Assembly: GCA_050290225.1 (NCBI GenBank)
Contig: JBNKHG010000097.1
Coordinates: forward strand, 1-55,244
DNA: 55,244 bases
Reading direction: 5' to 3'
From: JBNKHG01 sp050290225
GTDB lineage: Bacteria > Pseudomonadota > Gammaproteobacteria > Pseudomonadales > Cellvibrionaceae
Part shown: in pieces, positions 1 to 8,744 of the stretch
Layout of the letters: the number at the start of each line of letters is the position of its first letter
Position numbering within the stretch: the stretch's first letter is position 1
Translations under genes and position numbers: made by a program
The notes under the pieces: generated by a model
Told to the model about the DNA's origin: nothing
Seen by the model: only the letters and a program-made list of their open reading frames with translations
The model's database searches: none

Positions 1-585
1 ACACAAACATGAATCACACTGCCATAGGCTGGTGGAGTATTGCTCGTGCCGAGGCCCCGGTTGCAGCGACTTTTGGTCGAATTCGGTGGCAAGATGAGTG
101 ATATTCGGGCAGTGGGAGGGTTTTGGCAGCTTTTGGGGGGGCAACACGCGCCAGAAAGTTGCCTGGGTGTGAATTCAGTTAAGGTTTTCTGGAGGAAAAA
201 GACTGTTTATACTGCCTATACCCGTGAGCCACCGCCCAACACACCGCCTACCGGCTTTCCGATCAACATTTCCGTTACGGCCGGGCAACCGGTGGTGGTC
301 TCTTTTGTGGTGGTCAATGGAAATGGTGGTAAAGCCAACGGCACGCTTACCTAAAGGGCACCTCTAAAAATTGCCTGAACTCCGATAAAATACGCCCAAT
401 CATTCGTAGGCCAAGGTTATAGCAAAAATGCAGTAAAGAATTTCTGGACACCCATCAAAAAAGAATTTCAAAAAAGAATTTCTGGACACCCATCAAACAA
501 AAAGCATCTTACGCCAACCCGCTTGAGAAGCACACCTTTCTCCGTAAAATACTGGCTATTCGTCCAACTGTATGGATAACCAAAA
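1..585. other. Left edge, no recognised gene
   Basis: No gene can be assigned with confidence. A reading frame at 40-354 (+) ends in a Thr/Val-rich stretch that could be a piece of a beta-sandwich domain. It has no convincing start or ribosome site and its first half looks non-coding. The sequence at 355-375 (GGGCACCTCTAAAAA) resembles the end of some IS5-type elements, but I see no partner end, so this is only a suggestion. From about 435 the stretch carries the direct repeats listed separately. Confidence 0.3.
435..497. repeat. Two 25-bp direct repeats upstream of RAYT gene
   Basis: Two identical 25-bp copies lie at 435-459 and 473-497. Their core is TTTCTGGACACCCATCA, and a partial copy (AAAGAATTTCA) sits between them. 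The GGACACCC core reappears in inverted orientation on the far side of the transposase gene, at 1751-1839. Repeats of this sort beside a Y1-type transposase fit REP sequences, the usual targets of RAYT proteins. Confidence 0.75.
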
Positions 586-1575
586 ATGGGACTTCCGCGC
601 AAATCCCTAGTATCTCTTGATACCACTCCCTATTACCATTGCGTTTCCCGCTGTGTGCGCCGCGCCTTTCTGTGTGGGCGGGACGAGCATACCGGGCAGT
701 GTTTTGAGCACCGCCGCCAGTGGATCGAGGATCGATTGCTGGAGCTGGCCGAGGTGTTCGCTCTGGATGTTTGTGCCTATACGGTGATGAGCAATCACTA
801 TCATGTGGTACTGCATATCAATGGGGCGCAAGCGGATGGCTGGGAACTACGCGAGGTGGTGGAGCGCTGGCATCAGTTGTGCTAGGGCTCTGTGCTCTCC
901 CAGCGCTTTATCCGCGGTGAAACCCTGGGTTCCACGGAGCTGTCCCGCCTTGCCGAGATCGCTGACGAATGGCGGGCTCGACTGATGGATATCAGCTGGT
1001 TTATGCGTATGCTGAACGAGTCCATCGCTCGCGAAGCTAACCGAGAGGACCAGTGCACCGGCCGATTCTGGGAGGGAAGGTTCAAATCCCAGGCGCTACT
1101 GGACGAGAGGGCTCTGGCCGCCTGCCTGGCCTATGTGGATTTAAACCCGATCCGCGCGAAGATGGCACAGACGCCGGAGACATCGGACCATACTTCCATC
1201 AAGCGGCGCATCGAGGCTGCCCGGGAAGCCAGGCAGCCGCGCAGCCTTTTCCCCTTTGCCGGTAACCCCCGCGAAGCCATACCTGAAGGCATACCCCTAC
1301 CCCTGGACGGCTATCTGGAACTGGTGGACTGGAGCGGACGCATTCTGCGTGAGGGTAAGCGCGGCGCCATCGACGAAAAACTGCCACCGATTTTCGACAG
1401 ACTGCAGATCGATCCAAAGCACTGGCTCTATCTCAACCGGAACTTCGAGAGCCGCTTCAAATCCCTGGTGGGCACCGCGCACTCGATACGCAGTGCCTGC
1501 GAACGGCTCGGCAAGGACTGGGCAAAAGGGATCCGAGACTGCGAGCATTATTTCTCGCCACCCGCCGCTTCCTGA
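586..1575 (+). pseudogene. REP-associated tyrosine transposase (RAYT), amber-interrupted
   Basis: This is a single frame of about 330 codons broken by one TAG at 883-885. Both halves are clearly one Y1/IS200-like transposase. The HUH metal-binding motif is SNHYHVVL near residue 70, and the catalytic Tyr region is ACLAYVDLNPIRAKM in the second half. The stop falls in a segment (RWHQLC-stop-GSVLSQRF) where relatives usually have a Lys after the Leu-Cys/Phe position, so a single AAG to TAG change would explain it. The N-terminus (YYHCVSRCVRRAFLCG) is typical of the long RAYT group. RAYTs are single-strand DNA nickases thought to mobilise REP hairpins. Without readthrough both halves should be inactive. 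The second half could only start internally and would lack the HUH motif. Confidence 0.85.
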
Positions 1576-1750
1576 CCTTTTGTTTTTCTATTAAGGAGCG
1601 TGCCATCGCAGGCTTGCTGCGAGGGTTTTTCACATTTTCAAGACGCCGTTTGACATCGCTATTCACCACCTGCCGGAAAATGCCATCTAGCGACTGAATT
1701 TATTGGGTCTTGTAACCGATTTGAAGCTATACCTGTTTCATTTTTCAATT

Positions 1751-1839
1751 AGTGGGTGTCCTGTTCTGTTTTCCTGTTCTGTTTCTCAGTGGGTGTTCTG
1801 TTCTGTTTTCTGTTCGTTATTAGTGGGTGTCCTGTTCTG
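1751..1839. repeat. Three degenerate ~35-bp tandem repeats after RAYT gene
   Basis: The unit AGTGGGTGTCCTGTTCTG occurs at 1751-1768, 1788-1805 (one mismatch) and 1822-1839, a period of 34-37 bp, with CTGTTCTG filler between copies. GGGTGTCC is the reverse complement of the GGACACCC core found before the gene, so the two arrays bracket the transposase in opposite orientation. The remaining intergenic DNA at 1576-1931 shows no other gene. Confidence 0.7.
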
Positions 1840-1931
1840 CTCTGTTCTGCTGCTCAGGCGGATGCGGCAACAGAAATGCGTTCAGCGAATGCCCAAGGGA
1901 TGGAGGCAAATAATTCAGGGCAATCGCAGGA

Positions 1932-3818
1932 TTAATTACCTCCGTCCCCTTTTGTCGTTTCGATTTTGAAGCCGAGCGCGGTTTTGAACGCGGAGGTGTC
2001 GGGCAAGGTGACGACGAGGGCGTCGGGTGCCTGCTTCCACGCGAGCGGGCCGTTGTAGCCGAGGAGGGTGACGGACTTGACCGGCTTGCCGAGGGCGTTG
2101 GCCGTGGTGCCCAGCGAGGTGATGCGCACCTGGGTGCCGGTGGCGGGCACGGTCATGCAGTAGGCGTAGAGGTTGCCGTCTTTGCCGACGGTGAAGCGGA
2201 AGTCGGAAGCGGCGAAAGGATGCTCGGCTTGTTTGCGGCCGAGCTTGCCGCCGGGAAGGACGTTGAGCTTGCCGTCGGCGCCTTCGCCGAGGCGCGTCCA
2301 GGCTTTGCTGCCGTAGATGCCGGCGCCGTTGAGGCGCGTCCATTCGCCGATTTCCTTGAGCATCTTGACCGTGGCGTCGTCGAGCGAGCCGTCGGGGAGC
2401 GGGCTGATGGAGACGCCGATGTTGCCGTCGCGGGACACCTCTTCGAGCAGGTAACGAATGACCGCGCCGGAGTCGTTGGTGAAGCCGGGGGCGTAGAACC
2501 AGTCGCCGACGGGCGTTTCCGCGATCCAGTCCTGGTCGCTCTTGATGTCTTTGGGGATGTCGGCTTCCGCGGTGTTGACCGTGCCGTTGGTCTTGCCGCG
2601 GAATTTGACGATGCTGAAGACGTCCACTTTTCCGCGGCGTTGGAGGGTCTTGTTGTAGAAGTCGGCGATGACGCGCTGCATGGCGTCGGACTTGTAGCCG
2701 GTGCCGGTGCCCCAGCCGCTGAAGGGCTGGCTGCTCCAGCCATCGGTGTAGATGAAGTCGGGTTGGTATTTATCGACGACGTCCATCATGCGCAGGGCCC
2801 ACCAGGTGGCATACCACTCGGCGTAGGCGGCGTGGTTTTGAAAAATGCCGGCGGGCGGGGGACTCCAGCCGTCGTTGGCTGCTTTGACGACGCCCTTGTA
2901 TTCGCGGAGATCGACGCCGTAGAGGAGTCGTGGGTCGAGGCCTTCCCACCACTTGCCCTGGCCGTCGGCGAGGGTGAGGTGGCCGTCGTAGGGGACGCCG
3001 GGCTTGGGGCCGTCGGGGCCGTCGGCGGCAAAAGCGGTCTGCCACCACCACCAGGAGTATTCGTGGTGGAAGGTCACGCCGAAGCGGATGTCGGCGGCGC
3101 GAGCGGCCTTGGTCCATTCACCGAGGAGGTCGCGCTTGGGGCCGAGGCGGGTGGAGTTCCAAGGCTGATACTTGGAGTCCCACATGTCGTATTGGTCGTG
3201 GTGGACGCCTTGGATGATGAGGTAGCGGGCGCCGGCGTCCTTGTAGATTTCGACAAGTTTGGCGGGATCGAGCTTGGTGGGATTCCAGTCGCGCAGGACC
3301 TCCTTGTAGCCGACTTCGGACGGGTGGCCGTAGTTGGCGAGGTGGTTTGTGTAGGCGTTGAAGTCGGGCTTGTAGAGGTTGCGGGCATACCAGTCGCCGC
3401 TTTTGCCGGCGGCCTGCGGGCCGAAGTGGACCCAGATGCCGAACTTGGCTTCGCGTAGCCAGGCGGGGGTGCCGGGATAGTTTTTCTCAATGGATTCCCA
3501 AGTCGGCGCGTAGGGGCCGGGGGTGATGGGAAGGTCGAGTTTAACTTCCGGCGCGGACCTGGAGTCGGCCATCGGCACGCTGTCCATGGGTTGGGCGGCG
3601 GGGATGGCGGGGATGGGCGGCAGCGACGGCAGAGTGGCGCCGAGTTCGGGGACCGGAGTCGGCTCGGGGTCCGGGGCTGGCTCGGGGTCTGGGGTCGGCT
3701 CGGGTTGCGGAATGGGTTCATTCACTTGCCCCGAATCTGAACCGCCGGAACCCTCTCCGCCGCATCCCATCAATGACAGTGTCATAACCGACACTAGTAA
3801 AAACAACGTTCTGATCAT
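1932..3818 (-). CDS. GH29 alpha-L-fucosidase-like lipoprotein
   Basis: This is a secreted glycoside hydrolase expected to release terminal alpha-L-fucose from polysaccharides. It has 628 residues from the ATG at 3818. A signal peptide ends in the lipobox LMGC (Cys19), followed by a Pro/Glu/Asp linker at about residues 35-60. The catalytic barrel runs from about 105 to 480, with the GH29 opening PAWLREAKFGIWVHFGP, a Tyr-rich substrate segment, and the probable nucleophile Asp359 in FIYTDGW. A C-terminal beta-rich domain follows. A weak Shine-Dalgarno (GGAG, 11 nt upstream) fits this start; an in-frame ATG 11 codons upstream would spoil the signal peptide. The gene is clearly more GC-rich than its surroundings, with strong G/C third positions. 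It sits alone between transposon genes with no carbohydrate operon around it, which suggests recent acquisition. GH29 is a confident family call; the exact substrate is not known. Confidence 0.8.
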   Translation of the reverse strand: MIRTLFLLVSVMTLSLMGCGGEGSGGSDSGQVNEPIPQPEPTPDPEPAPDPEPTPVPELGATLPSLPPIPAIPAAQPMDSVPMADSRSAPEVKLDLPITPGPYAPTWESIEKNYPGTPAWLREAKFGIWVHFGPQAAGKSGDWYARNLYKPDFNAYTNHLANYGHPSEVGYKEVLRDWNPTKLDPAKLVEIYKDAGARYLIIQGVHHDQYDMWDSKYQPWNSTRLGPKRDLLGEWTKAARAADIRFGVTFHHEYSWWWWQTAFAADGPDGPKPGVPYDGHLTLADGQGKWWEGLDPRLLYGVDLREYKGVVKAANDGWSPPPAGIFQNHAAYAEWYATWWALRMMDVVDKYQPDFIYTDGWSSQPFSGWGTGTGYKSDAMQRVIADFYNKTLQRRGKVDVFSIVKFRGKTNGTVNTAEADIPKDIKSDQDWIAETPVGDWFYAPGFTNDSGAVIRYLLEEVSRDGNIGVSISPLPDGSLDDATVKMLKEIGEWTRLNGAGIYGSKAWTRLGEGADGKLNVLPGGKLGRKQAEHPFAASDFRFTVGKDGNLYAYCMTVPATGTQVRITSLGTTANALGKPVKSVTLLGYNGPLAWKQAPDALVVTLPDTSAFKTALGFKIETTKGDGGN

Positions 3819-3955
3819 CTTCTTATGTTCTCCAATGTGTTGCAGGACCATATAGGAGGGGCTGCTTAGGCGGTTTTGCGGCGAAAACCGTCAGCAGACT
3901 GAGGATAGAAAGTGAGCAAACCGATCGGAATATAAATTATATTATAAATTAATTC

Positions 3956-4765
3956 GGGTCAGAGTAAAATATTGGCACATAAAGTTACTTGGCTCACTCC
4001 AGCCGGGGCCTACCGGCTTGACCGGGTGTTACCCTGCGTTGGTATCGGGCCTCTATCTCTGCCCTGAAACGGTCATTGCCCAATGCGAGCCCCTTATCTG
4101 TCATGGAGGTTATCCGGTCGACCAATTCGGAATCCACCTGACCTGCAAAAAATGTCCGATACCTTTCCCGGCGCTGCTTGGGGTAACGTCCCAATCGGAG
4201 ATACTCCGGATGCGGGGTCAGCAGAGTGGAAGGCGTCCCCAGAGCATTGGATGAATAACTGGACCAGTAGTAATCCGCAGGATCGGACACCATACCTGCC
4301 CGCACAGGGTTCAGCTCTATATACCGGTAGCATTGCAACAGATACTCTTCGGACTGCAGCAGGCAGGATTTGTAGCGCCCTTCCCACAGTGTGCCAGAAC
4401 GACGGTACTCCCGGTTGAAGTAACGCACATACATCCTGCCCAGGGACTGCATCATTTTTGATACACCCTGCTCATGTTGCGGAGTCGCCAGCAGGTGGAC
4501 GTGGTTGGTCATAAACACCCAGGCATGGATCTGCACTTCATGCTCGTTTGCATAATCCCTTAACCAACCGGCGTAGGCGATGAAATCGTCTTCGCAGCAG
4601 AAGCAGGCCTGCCGGTTGTTGCCTCTCTGGATAATATGCTGGGGAATACCTACTGGAGCGAGACGGGGCAAGCGGGGCATAGGTCCTCCTTGAACTGTTG
4701 CCTCCAATCATAAGCACTCTAAAAATTTTCTAGTTGAATGTGGCGTCAATATTTTACTCTGACCC
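3956..4765 (-). mobile_element. RAYT module bounded by perfect 19-bp inverted repeat
   Basis: GGGTCAGAGTAAAATATTG at 3956-3974 is repeated exactly as its reverse complement at 4747-4765. The pair encloses one transposase gene with little spare DNA, so the repeats probably mark the ends or recognition sites of the module. The right repeat abuts the truncated IS3-type transposase, suggesting that this module or a recombination at its end cut that element. No target duplication is visible. Confidence 0.75.
3994..4680 (-). CDS. Intact Y1-family REP-associated tyrosine transposase
   Basis: A 228-residue HUH transposase of the IS200/RAYT superfamily. Visible marks are the N-terminal strand GIPQHIIQRGNNRQ, the HUH motif MTNHVHLL, and the catalytic Tyr segment CYRYIELNPVRAGM, followed by a basic C-terminal region. 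The start at 4680 is chosen because AAGGAGG lies 4 nt upstream; it gives the usual beginning MPRLPRL. It belongs to a different subgroup from the longer RAYT at 586-1575, with about 100 fewer residues and different flanking repeats. Expected activity is single-strand cleavage and joining at the flanking repeats. All catalytic residues appear present, so this copy may still be active. Confidence 0.88.
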   Translation of the reverse strand: MPRLPRLAPVGIPQHIIQRGNNRQACFCCEDDFIAYAGWLRDYANEHEVQIHAWVFMTNHVHLLATPQHEQGVSKMMQSLGRMYVRYFNREYRRSGTLWEGRYKSCLLQSEEYLLQCYRYIELNPVRAGMVSDPADYYWSSYSSNALGTPSTLLTPHPEYLRLGRYPKQRRERYRTFFAGQVDSELVDRITSMTDKGLALGNDRFRAEIEARYQRRVTPGQAGRPRLE

Positions 4766-4769
4766 CCAA

Positions 4770-5353
4770 TATTGCGGTAAAGTCCAGCGCATCGTTCAAT
4801 GTGTCAGTCACATCACGGGTACCCATGGTTGTACATAAACGCCAGGCAATAATAAACCGCGAGTAATCATCTAACACCGTGGATAGGTAATACCAACCCC
4901 AGCCGATGATCTTGAAGTAGGTAAAATCCGTTTGCCATAGTTCATTGACGCGCCAACTCGGGTGCTGGAAGCGATCACTGGCCTGCATCAAGATATAGGC
5001 GGGGCTGGTTATCAGATCATGCGCCTTTAACAAACGGTAGACGGTGGATTCCGAGACAAAGTAACGCTGTTCATCGGTATACCTGACAGCCAGTTCCCTA
5101 GGCGACAGTGCGGGCTCGTCCAGGGCCAGGGTAACAAGGGCTTCACGATGCTTTTCTGGTAATTGATCCCAGACTGCCGCTGGCTGAGGCTGATTATCTT
5201 GCAGGCATCAACACCACCCTCATCATAGCGTTTTAGCCAGTTATAAAAGGTAGAGCGGTGAATGTCCAAGCGCTGTAGCGTTTGCCTGACCGACAGGCTG
5301 GATTGCTCCACCAGGTGAATGATCTCCACCTTCTCAGAAGCCGAATATCTCAT
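4770..5353 (-). pseudogene. IS3-family transposase OrfB, frameshifted and truncated
   Basis: The reading frame begins with MRYSASEKVEIIHLVEQS, a helix-turn-helix with SVRQTLQRLDIHRSTFYNW. It breaks at about 5202-5206: restoring one C to GATGCCTGCAAG (giving GCCCTGCAA) joins it to LQDNQPQPAAVWDQLPEK and the integrase core. The core shows the first catalytic Asp (WQTDFTYF) and the second (VLDDYSRF). The third DDE residue (Glu) is missing because the frame is cut after DALDFT and runs into the RAYT-module end, where it stops at 4746. OrfB should be inactive. Its start overlaps the OrfA stop by 4 nt (ATGA). Confidence 0.85.
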
Positions 5354-5712
5354 ATACCGTCCTCCCCATCCCCCAGCACGCTTTTTTTGAGCAAGCGGTT
5401 TTCCATAAACACCTCAGCCAGCGTTTCTTTCAGAGCGGCTGCTTCAGCACGTAGTGTTTTGACTTCATTGGAGGTGGCTTCTCGGACAACATCGCCTGAC
5501 AAACGCTTCTTACCGGCTTCCAGAAACTCTTTACTCCAGCGGTAATAGACATTGGTATTGATGCCTTCGCGACGACAGAGTTCAGCAATGCTGTCTTCGC
5601 CCCGCAGGCCTTCCAGGACAATACGAATCTTTTCTTCGGCAGAATACTTCTTGCGGGTATGGCGACGAATGTCGCGTACAGTCTTCTCAACATCAGGTTT
5701 GTGGTTCATCAT
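5350..5712 (-). CDS. IS3-family transposase OrfA (HTH protein)
   Basis: A 120-residue DNA-binding protein of the HTH_Tnp_1 type. It shows RKKYSAEEKIRIVLEGLRGE, then a helix-turn-helix with IAELCRREGINTNVYYRW, then a leucine-rich coiled coil (LRAEAAALKETLAEVFMENRLLKKS) used for pairing with OrfB. It starts with two adjacent Met codons behind GAAAGGAGAT, so the second Met at 5709 is equally possible. Its end overlaps the OrfB start. OrfA looks intact, but without OrfB the element cannot move on its own. Confidence 0.85.
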   Translation of the reverse strand: MMNHKPDVEKTVRDIRRHTRKKYSAEEKIRIVLEGLRGEDSIAELCRREGINTNVYYRWSKEFLEAGKKRLSGDVVREATSNEVKTLRAEAAALKETLAEVFMENRLLKKSVLGDGEDGI

Positions 5713-5796
5713 TATCTCCTTTCAAGGTTAACGATGAGCCAAAACTGTCTCTTAGGCAATCAGGCTAATTGGTCCAGCTAGTGCTGACGGGGTACA

Positions 5797-6179
5797 GTTG
5801 AGCGTAATAGAAGGCGCAGGGGTTATTAAGTGTCGTGCCAAGTTCTCGCATGGCAATGCAGGCTGGCCTGAAACATCAGCCAGGATGTTAATTTCCACTG
5901 TGGATCAAACGCAGATAAAAGACCTCGGGTCTTCTCACGATTTGGCAAGGTTGCTGTAAAGGCGCTCGGAATTATTATTACGTAATGTGCGTCTCTTAAA
6001 GAAATGCGTGTCAATTGTTCTCGAAGCTGTAGGGTCTGGCTATGATGTAAGTTAAAACCCTGGGCGGCGTATTTATCAGTTTAGGGGTTGATGTGTAAGT
6101 GCTTTCAAAAGGCAAATGAGTTGGAGGGGCCTTGGGCTGCTGAAAGCTTAGTTGTGCTAAAAAGAAGGGGGGAGGAGTG
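5797..6179. other. Intergenic stretch before tRNA-Leu, no gene seen
   Basis: Only short reading frames without ribosome sites or family resemblance occur here. The stretch lies between the upstream end of the IS3-type element and the 3' end of the tRNA gene. I saw no clear direct repeat of the tRNA 3' end, so no attachment site can be claimed. Confidence 0.5.
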
Positions 6180-6266
6180 TGGTACCGGAGGCCGGACTTG
6201 AACCGGCACGCTATCGCTAGCATCGGATTTTGAATCCGACGTGTCTACCAATTTCACCACTCCGGC
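6180..6266 (-). tRNA. tRNA-Leu (anticodon CAA)
   Basis: A class II tRNA with a long variable arm. The 5' strand begins GCCGGAGTGGTGAAATTGGT and the anticodon loop is TTCAAAA, giving anticodon CAA, which reads UUG. The T arm is GCCGG-TTCAAGT-CCGGC. The acceptor stem pairs GCCGGAG with CTCCGGT, so the first pair is a G-T wobble, and the terminal CCA is encoded. Its 3' end faces the transposon-rich block at 1-6 kb, the usual geometry for elements that integrate at tRNA ends. Confidence 0.95.
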
Positions 6267-6538
6267 ACAGAGGGTCATGTTCCATTGAGACTGGTCGCTT
6301 TCCATCCGCTGAAAGGCGCTTTGTCAGGCCATGCCTGTCAAAGAGGGCGTGATTATAACAGTGACTTGGCCAAGGTCAACGGTTTAATACTCCTGTTCCC
6401 GGGAGGCTCCCGGATGCCCCTGGGGCTGGACAAAATGCAATCAATTTTGGTCTTTTTATAACCAACCCATTCTGGCGAACAACCCGCTCAAGCCGCAGTA
6501 TCCAGGCCCGTAAATCGCACGGGCCTGAGTGAACATGC

Positions 6539-8464
6539 TTAACTCCCGTCACTGGGGCGTTGGGCAATATTGTGCTTTCCCGCAATGTACGCATCTACCT
6601 GCTCACTCAATAGCGTCAACGGTAATGAGCCGTTGTTAAGCACTACATCATGGAACTCTCTCCAGTCGAAATGATCGCCCAGGGCGTCCATGGTACGCTG
6701 ACGTAGATCGAGAAGGGTCAACATGCCAATCTTGTAGGACACCGCTTGTCCTGGCCAGACAATATAGCGGCGCACTTCATTTCTAATATCGCCGGCAGTC
6801 ATTGGCGTATTTTCAAGCATATAGTTAGTCGCCTCCGATTCGCTCCACTGCTTCGCGTGGATGCCGGTATCGACCACCAGTCGTGCCGCCCGGAATACTT
6901 CGTAGGAAAGGCGTCCGAAATCCTGGTAGGGGTCATTGAAAAATCCCATCTCCTTACCCAGTTTTTCGGCGTAGAGCGCCCAGCCTTCCCCATAGGCGGA
7001 ATACCAGGTCAATTTCTGGAACATTGGGGCATTTTCCAGTTCAAGTGCGATGCTGCTTTGGAAATGATGACCCGGCGCGCCCTCGTGATAGGCGAGCGAT
7101 TCCATTTGGTATGCCGGCAGCTGGCGCATATTGCTGAGGTTGACGTAGTAGGCGCCGGGGCGGCTGCCATCCAGCGCGCCGGGTTCGTAAAAGGCTCCGG
7201 TAGCCGTTTCTATCCGGTAGGGTTCGACGGCGCGAACTTCCAGTCCGGCCTTGGGTAGATTGCCAAAGAACGCGGGAGCTCTACCCATCAATCGTTCGAT
7301 GACTGTCGATGCCTCGCTGAGATAGCGTTGGCGACCCGCTTCCGTGTTGGGGTAGTAGAACTGATCGCTTTCACGGAGATGGGCAAAGAAATCGCGGATG
7401 GTACCCTTGAAATTCACTTTGGCCATAATATTGCGCATTTCACCGTGAATACGAGCCACCTCGTCAAGCCCCAGCTGGTGAATCTCCGCCGCGGTGAGGT
7501 CATTACGGGTTGTGTAGTTGGCCAGCTGAGCCTGGTAGTAAGCGTCCCCGCGCGGCAGTTTCCAGACGCCGTCGCGATTGTCCGCCTGGGTATGGTGGCT
7601 CTCCATGGTAGCGATAAGTCTTGAATAGGCCGGGCCTACAGACGCTTTCAGCGCCGATATGGCTCGTGTGATCAGTGCTTGCTTTTGCGTTTTATCGAAT
7701 GACAGGGCGTCGACCTTTTGGCGGAAGTCCGCGAGCAGCGGTGAATCCTCGGGACCCTCGTCGAAGGGGATACCGGTGATAATGCCCCGAGCCGAACGGA
7801 TGATAACCGGGTAGGCAAACAGCGGCGGTAATATGCCTGCCCCGGCCCGTTTCTCGACATGATCGGTATGGGTGTTCAGGACCTCACCAAAACTTTCCAG
7901 TCGACGAATATAGGCATCAGCGTGGTCAGGGTTGTCGATGCGGTGATAGCCGATCAAGGTGGTCGTCATATCGATGTGGGGACCAAAGAATTGGGTGTAG
8001 ACATAGTTATGGTCCCGGAACTCGGCCTGACGTGCGCTGTTTTCGGCGATAAATTCGGCGAAACGGTAGGACACCCTGGCATGCGGGCTCAGTTTGTCGA
8101 TATTAAAATTCTCGTGCATAAATTTCAGGCGCTCGGCAATTCGCGCCTGTTTTTGTTGGAAATGCGCATCTGAGGGATCATCCCAGCGTCCATAGGCTTC
8201 AAGATCTTTAATCATGCCGAGGTGGGTTTGCTGCTCAGGGGAGTCGGCAAGATCCTCCTCGAAATTACGCTGGAACCAGCGGTATAGGCGTTGGGTTTCG
8301 GTCTGTGCAACGACCTGGGTTGCCGGTTGCTCTGCGGTGATTATTTTTTCCCGGATCGAGCAGCCGCCTGCAAAAAGGGCGATGGAAGCCGCTAACAGCC
8401 AGTGTGTGAGTATTAGTGGCCAGTTTTTAAGCACCGGCGGCCAGCTTGTATGAGAATAGGGCAT
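6539..8464 (-). CDS. DUF885-family lipoprotein, probable metallopeptidase
   Basis: A 641-residue envelope protein. The N-terminus has a hydrophobic segment ending in FAGGC (Cys35), a lipobox, so it should be lipid-anchored. The body matches the DUF885 family, known to be related to M3-like zinc peptidases. The metal site HEGAPGHH begins at about His460, preceded by the conserved AYQMESLAYHEG context, and AEKLGKEMGFF follows. The C-terminal part (RNEVRRYIVWPGQAVSYKIG) is typical of the family. The true substrate is unknown; peptide hydrolysis is inferred from the motif. It is transcribed away from queA, with about 280 bp between them, and stands alone. Confidence 0.82.
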   Translation of the reverse strand: MPYSHTSWPPVLKNWPLILTHWLLAASIALFAGGCSIREKIITAEQPATQVVAQTETQRLYRWFQRNFEEDLADSPEQQTHLGMIKDLEAYGRWDDPSDAHFQQKQARIAERLKFMHENFNIDKLSPHARVSYRFAEFIAENSARQAEFRDHNYVYTQFFGPHIDMTTTLIGYHRIDNPDHADAYIRRLESFGEVLNTHTDHVEKRAGAGILPPLFAYPVIIRSARGIITGIPFDEGPEDSPLLADFRQKVDALSFDKTQKQALITRAISALKASVGPAYSRLIATMESHHTQADNRDGVWKLPRGDAYYQAQLANYTTRNDLTAAEIHQLGLDEVARIHGEMRNIMAKVNFKGTIRDFFAHLRESDQFYYPNTEAGRQRYLSEASTVIERLMGRAPAFFGNLPKAGLEVRAVEPYRIETATGAFYEPGALDGSRPGAYYVNLSNMRQLPAYQMESLAYHEGAPGHHFQSSIALELENAPMFQKLTWYSAYGEGWALYAEKLGKEMGFFNDPYQDFGRLSYEVFRAARLVVDTGIHAKQWSESEATNYMLENTPMTAGDIRNEVRRYIVWPGQAVSYKIGMLTLLDLRQRTMDALGDHFDWREFHDVVLNNGSLPLTLLSEQVDAYIAGKHNIAQRPSDGS

Positions 8465-8744
8465 AAAAGGTTATTCCTTGGTGTTGTACGGAGGCTGTTG
8501 GCTCTTAAAGATAGACTCTGTTGCATAGGTTAGGACGAATAACGATTGAATTCACTCAATCAAAGAGTCGCCTTGGAAGGGGGGTGGAATTTCGTAAGTT
8601 ATTGATTTTGTTAGATGGTACAATGGCCGTTTTTGCCTCCCGGCAGGGGTTGGAAAATAATCCTAACGTGTTGTTTTTAATGAAAAAAGCCAGTAGCTGC
8701 TATCCCTGCCCATAAACTGCGAGCTGTCCATATACTGCGAATCC

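Larger units (their letters stand above)
4770..5796 (-). mobile_element. Truncated IS3-family insertion sequence
   Basis: This is a two-gene IS3-type element on the minus strand. Its upstream end is probably at 5782-5796, where the minus strand reads TGTACCCCGTCAGCA, a TG-starting end as expected for IS3 elements. OrfA is complete. OrfB carries a frameshift and breaks off at the RAYT module, so the far IS end is absent. No OrfB remainder is found on the other side of the module, which argues for a deletion rather than a simple insertion. Confidence 0.75.

Noticed and set aside
40..354. 104-codon frame at the left edge
   Set aside because: No ribosome site, mixed composition, no family resemblance; kept only as a note.
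435..497. Possible CRISPR array from the two 25-bp repeats
   Set aside because: Only two copies, a spacer of 13 bp, and no cas genes; they fit RAYT-linked repeats better.
2220..3458. Long + strand frame opposite the fucosidase gene
   Set aside because: A shadow of the GC-rich codon pattern; the minus-strand frame has a signal peptide and GH29 motifs.
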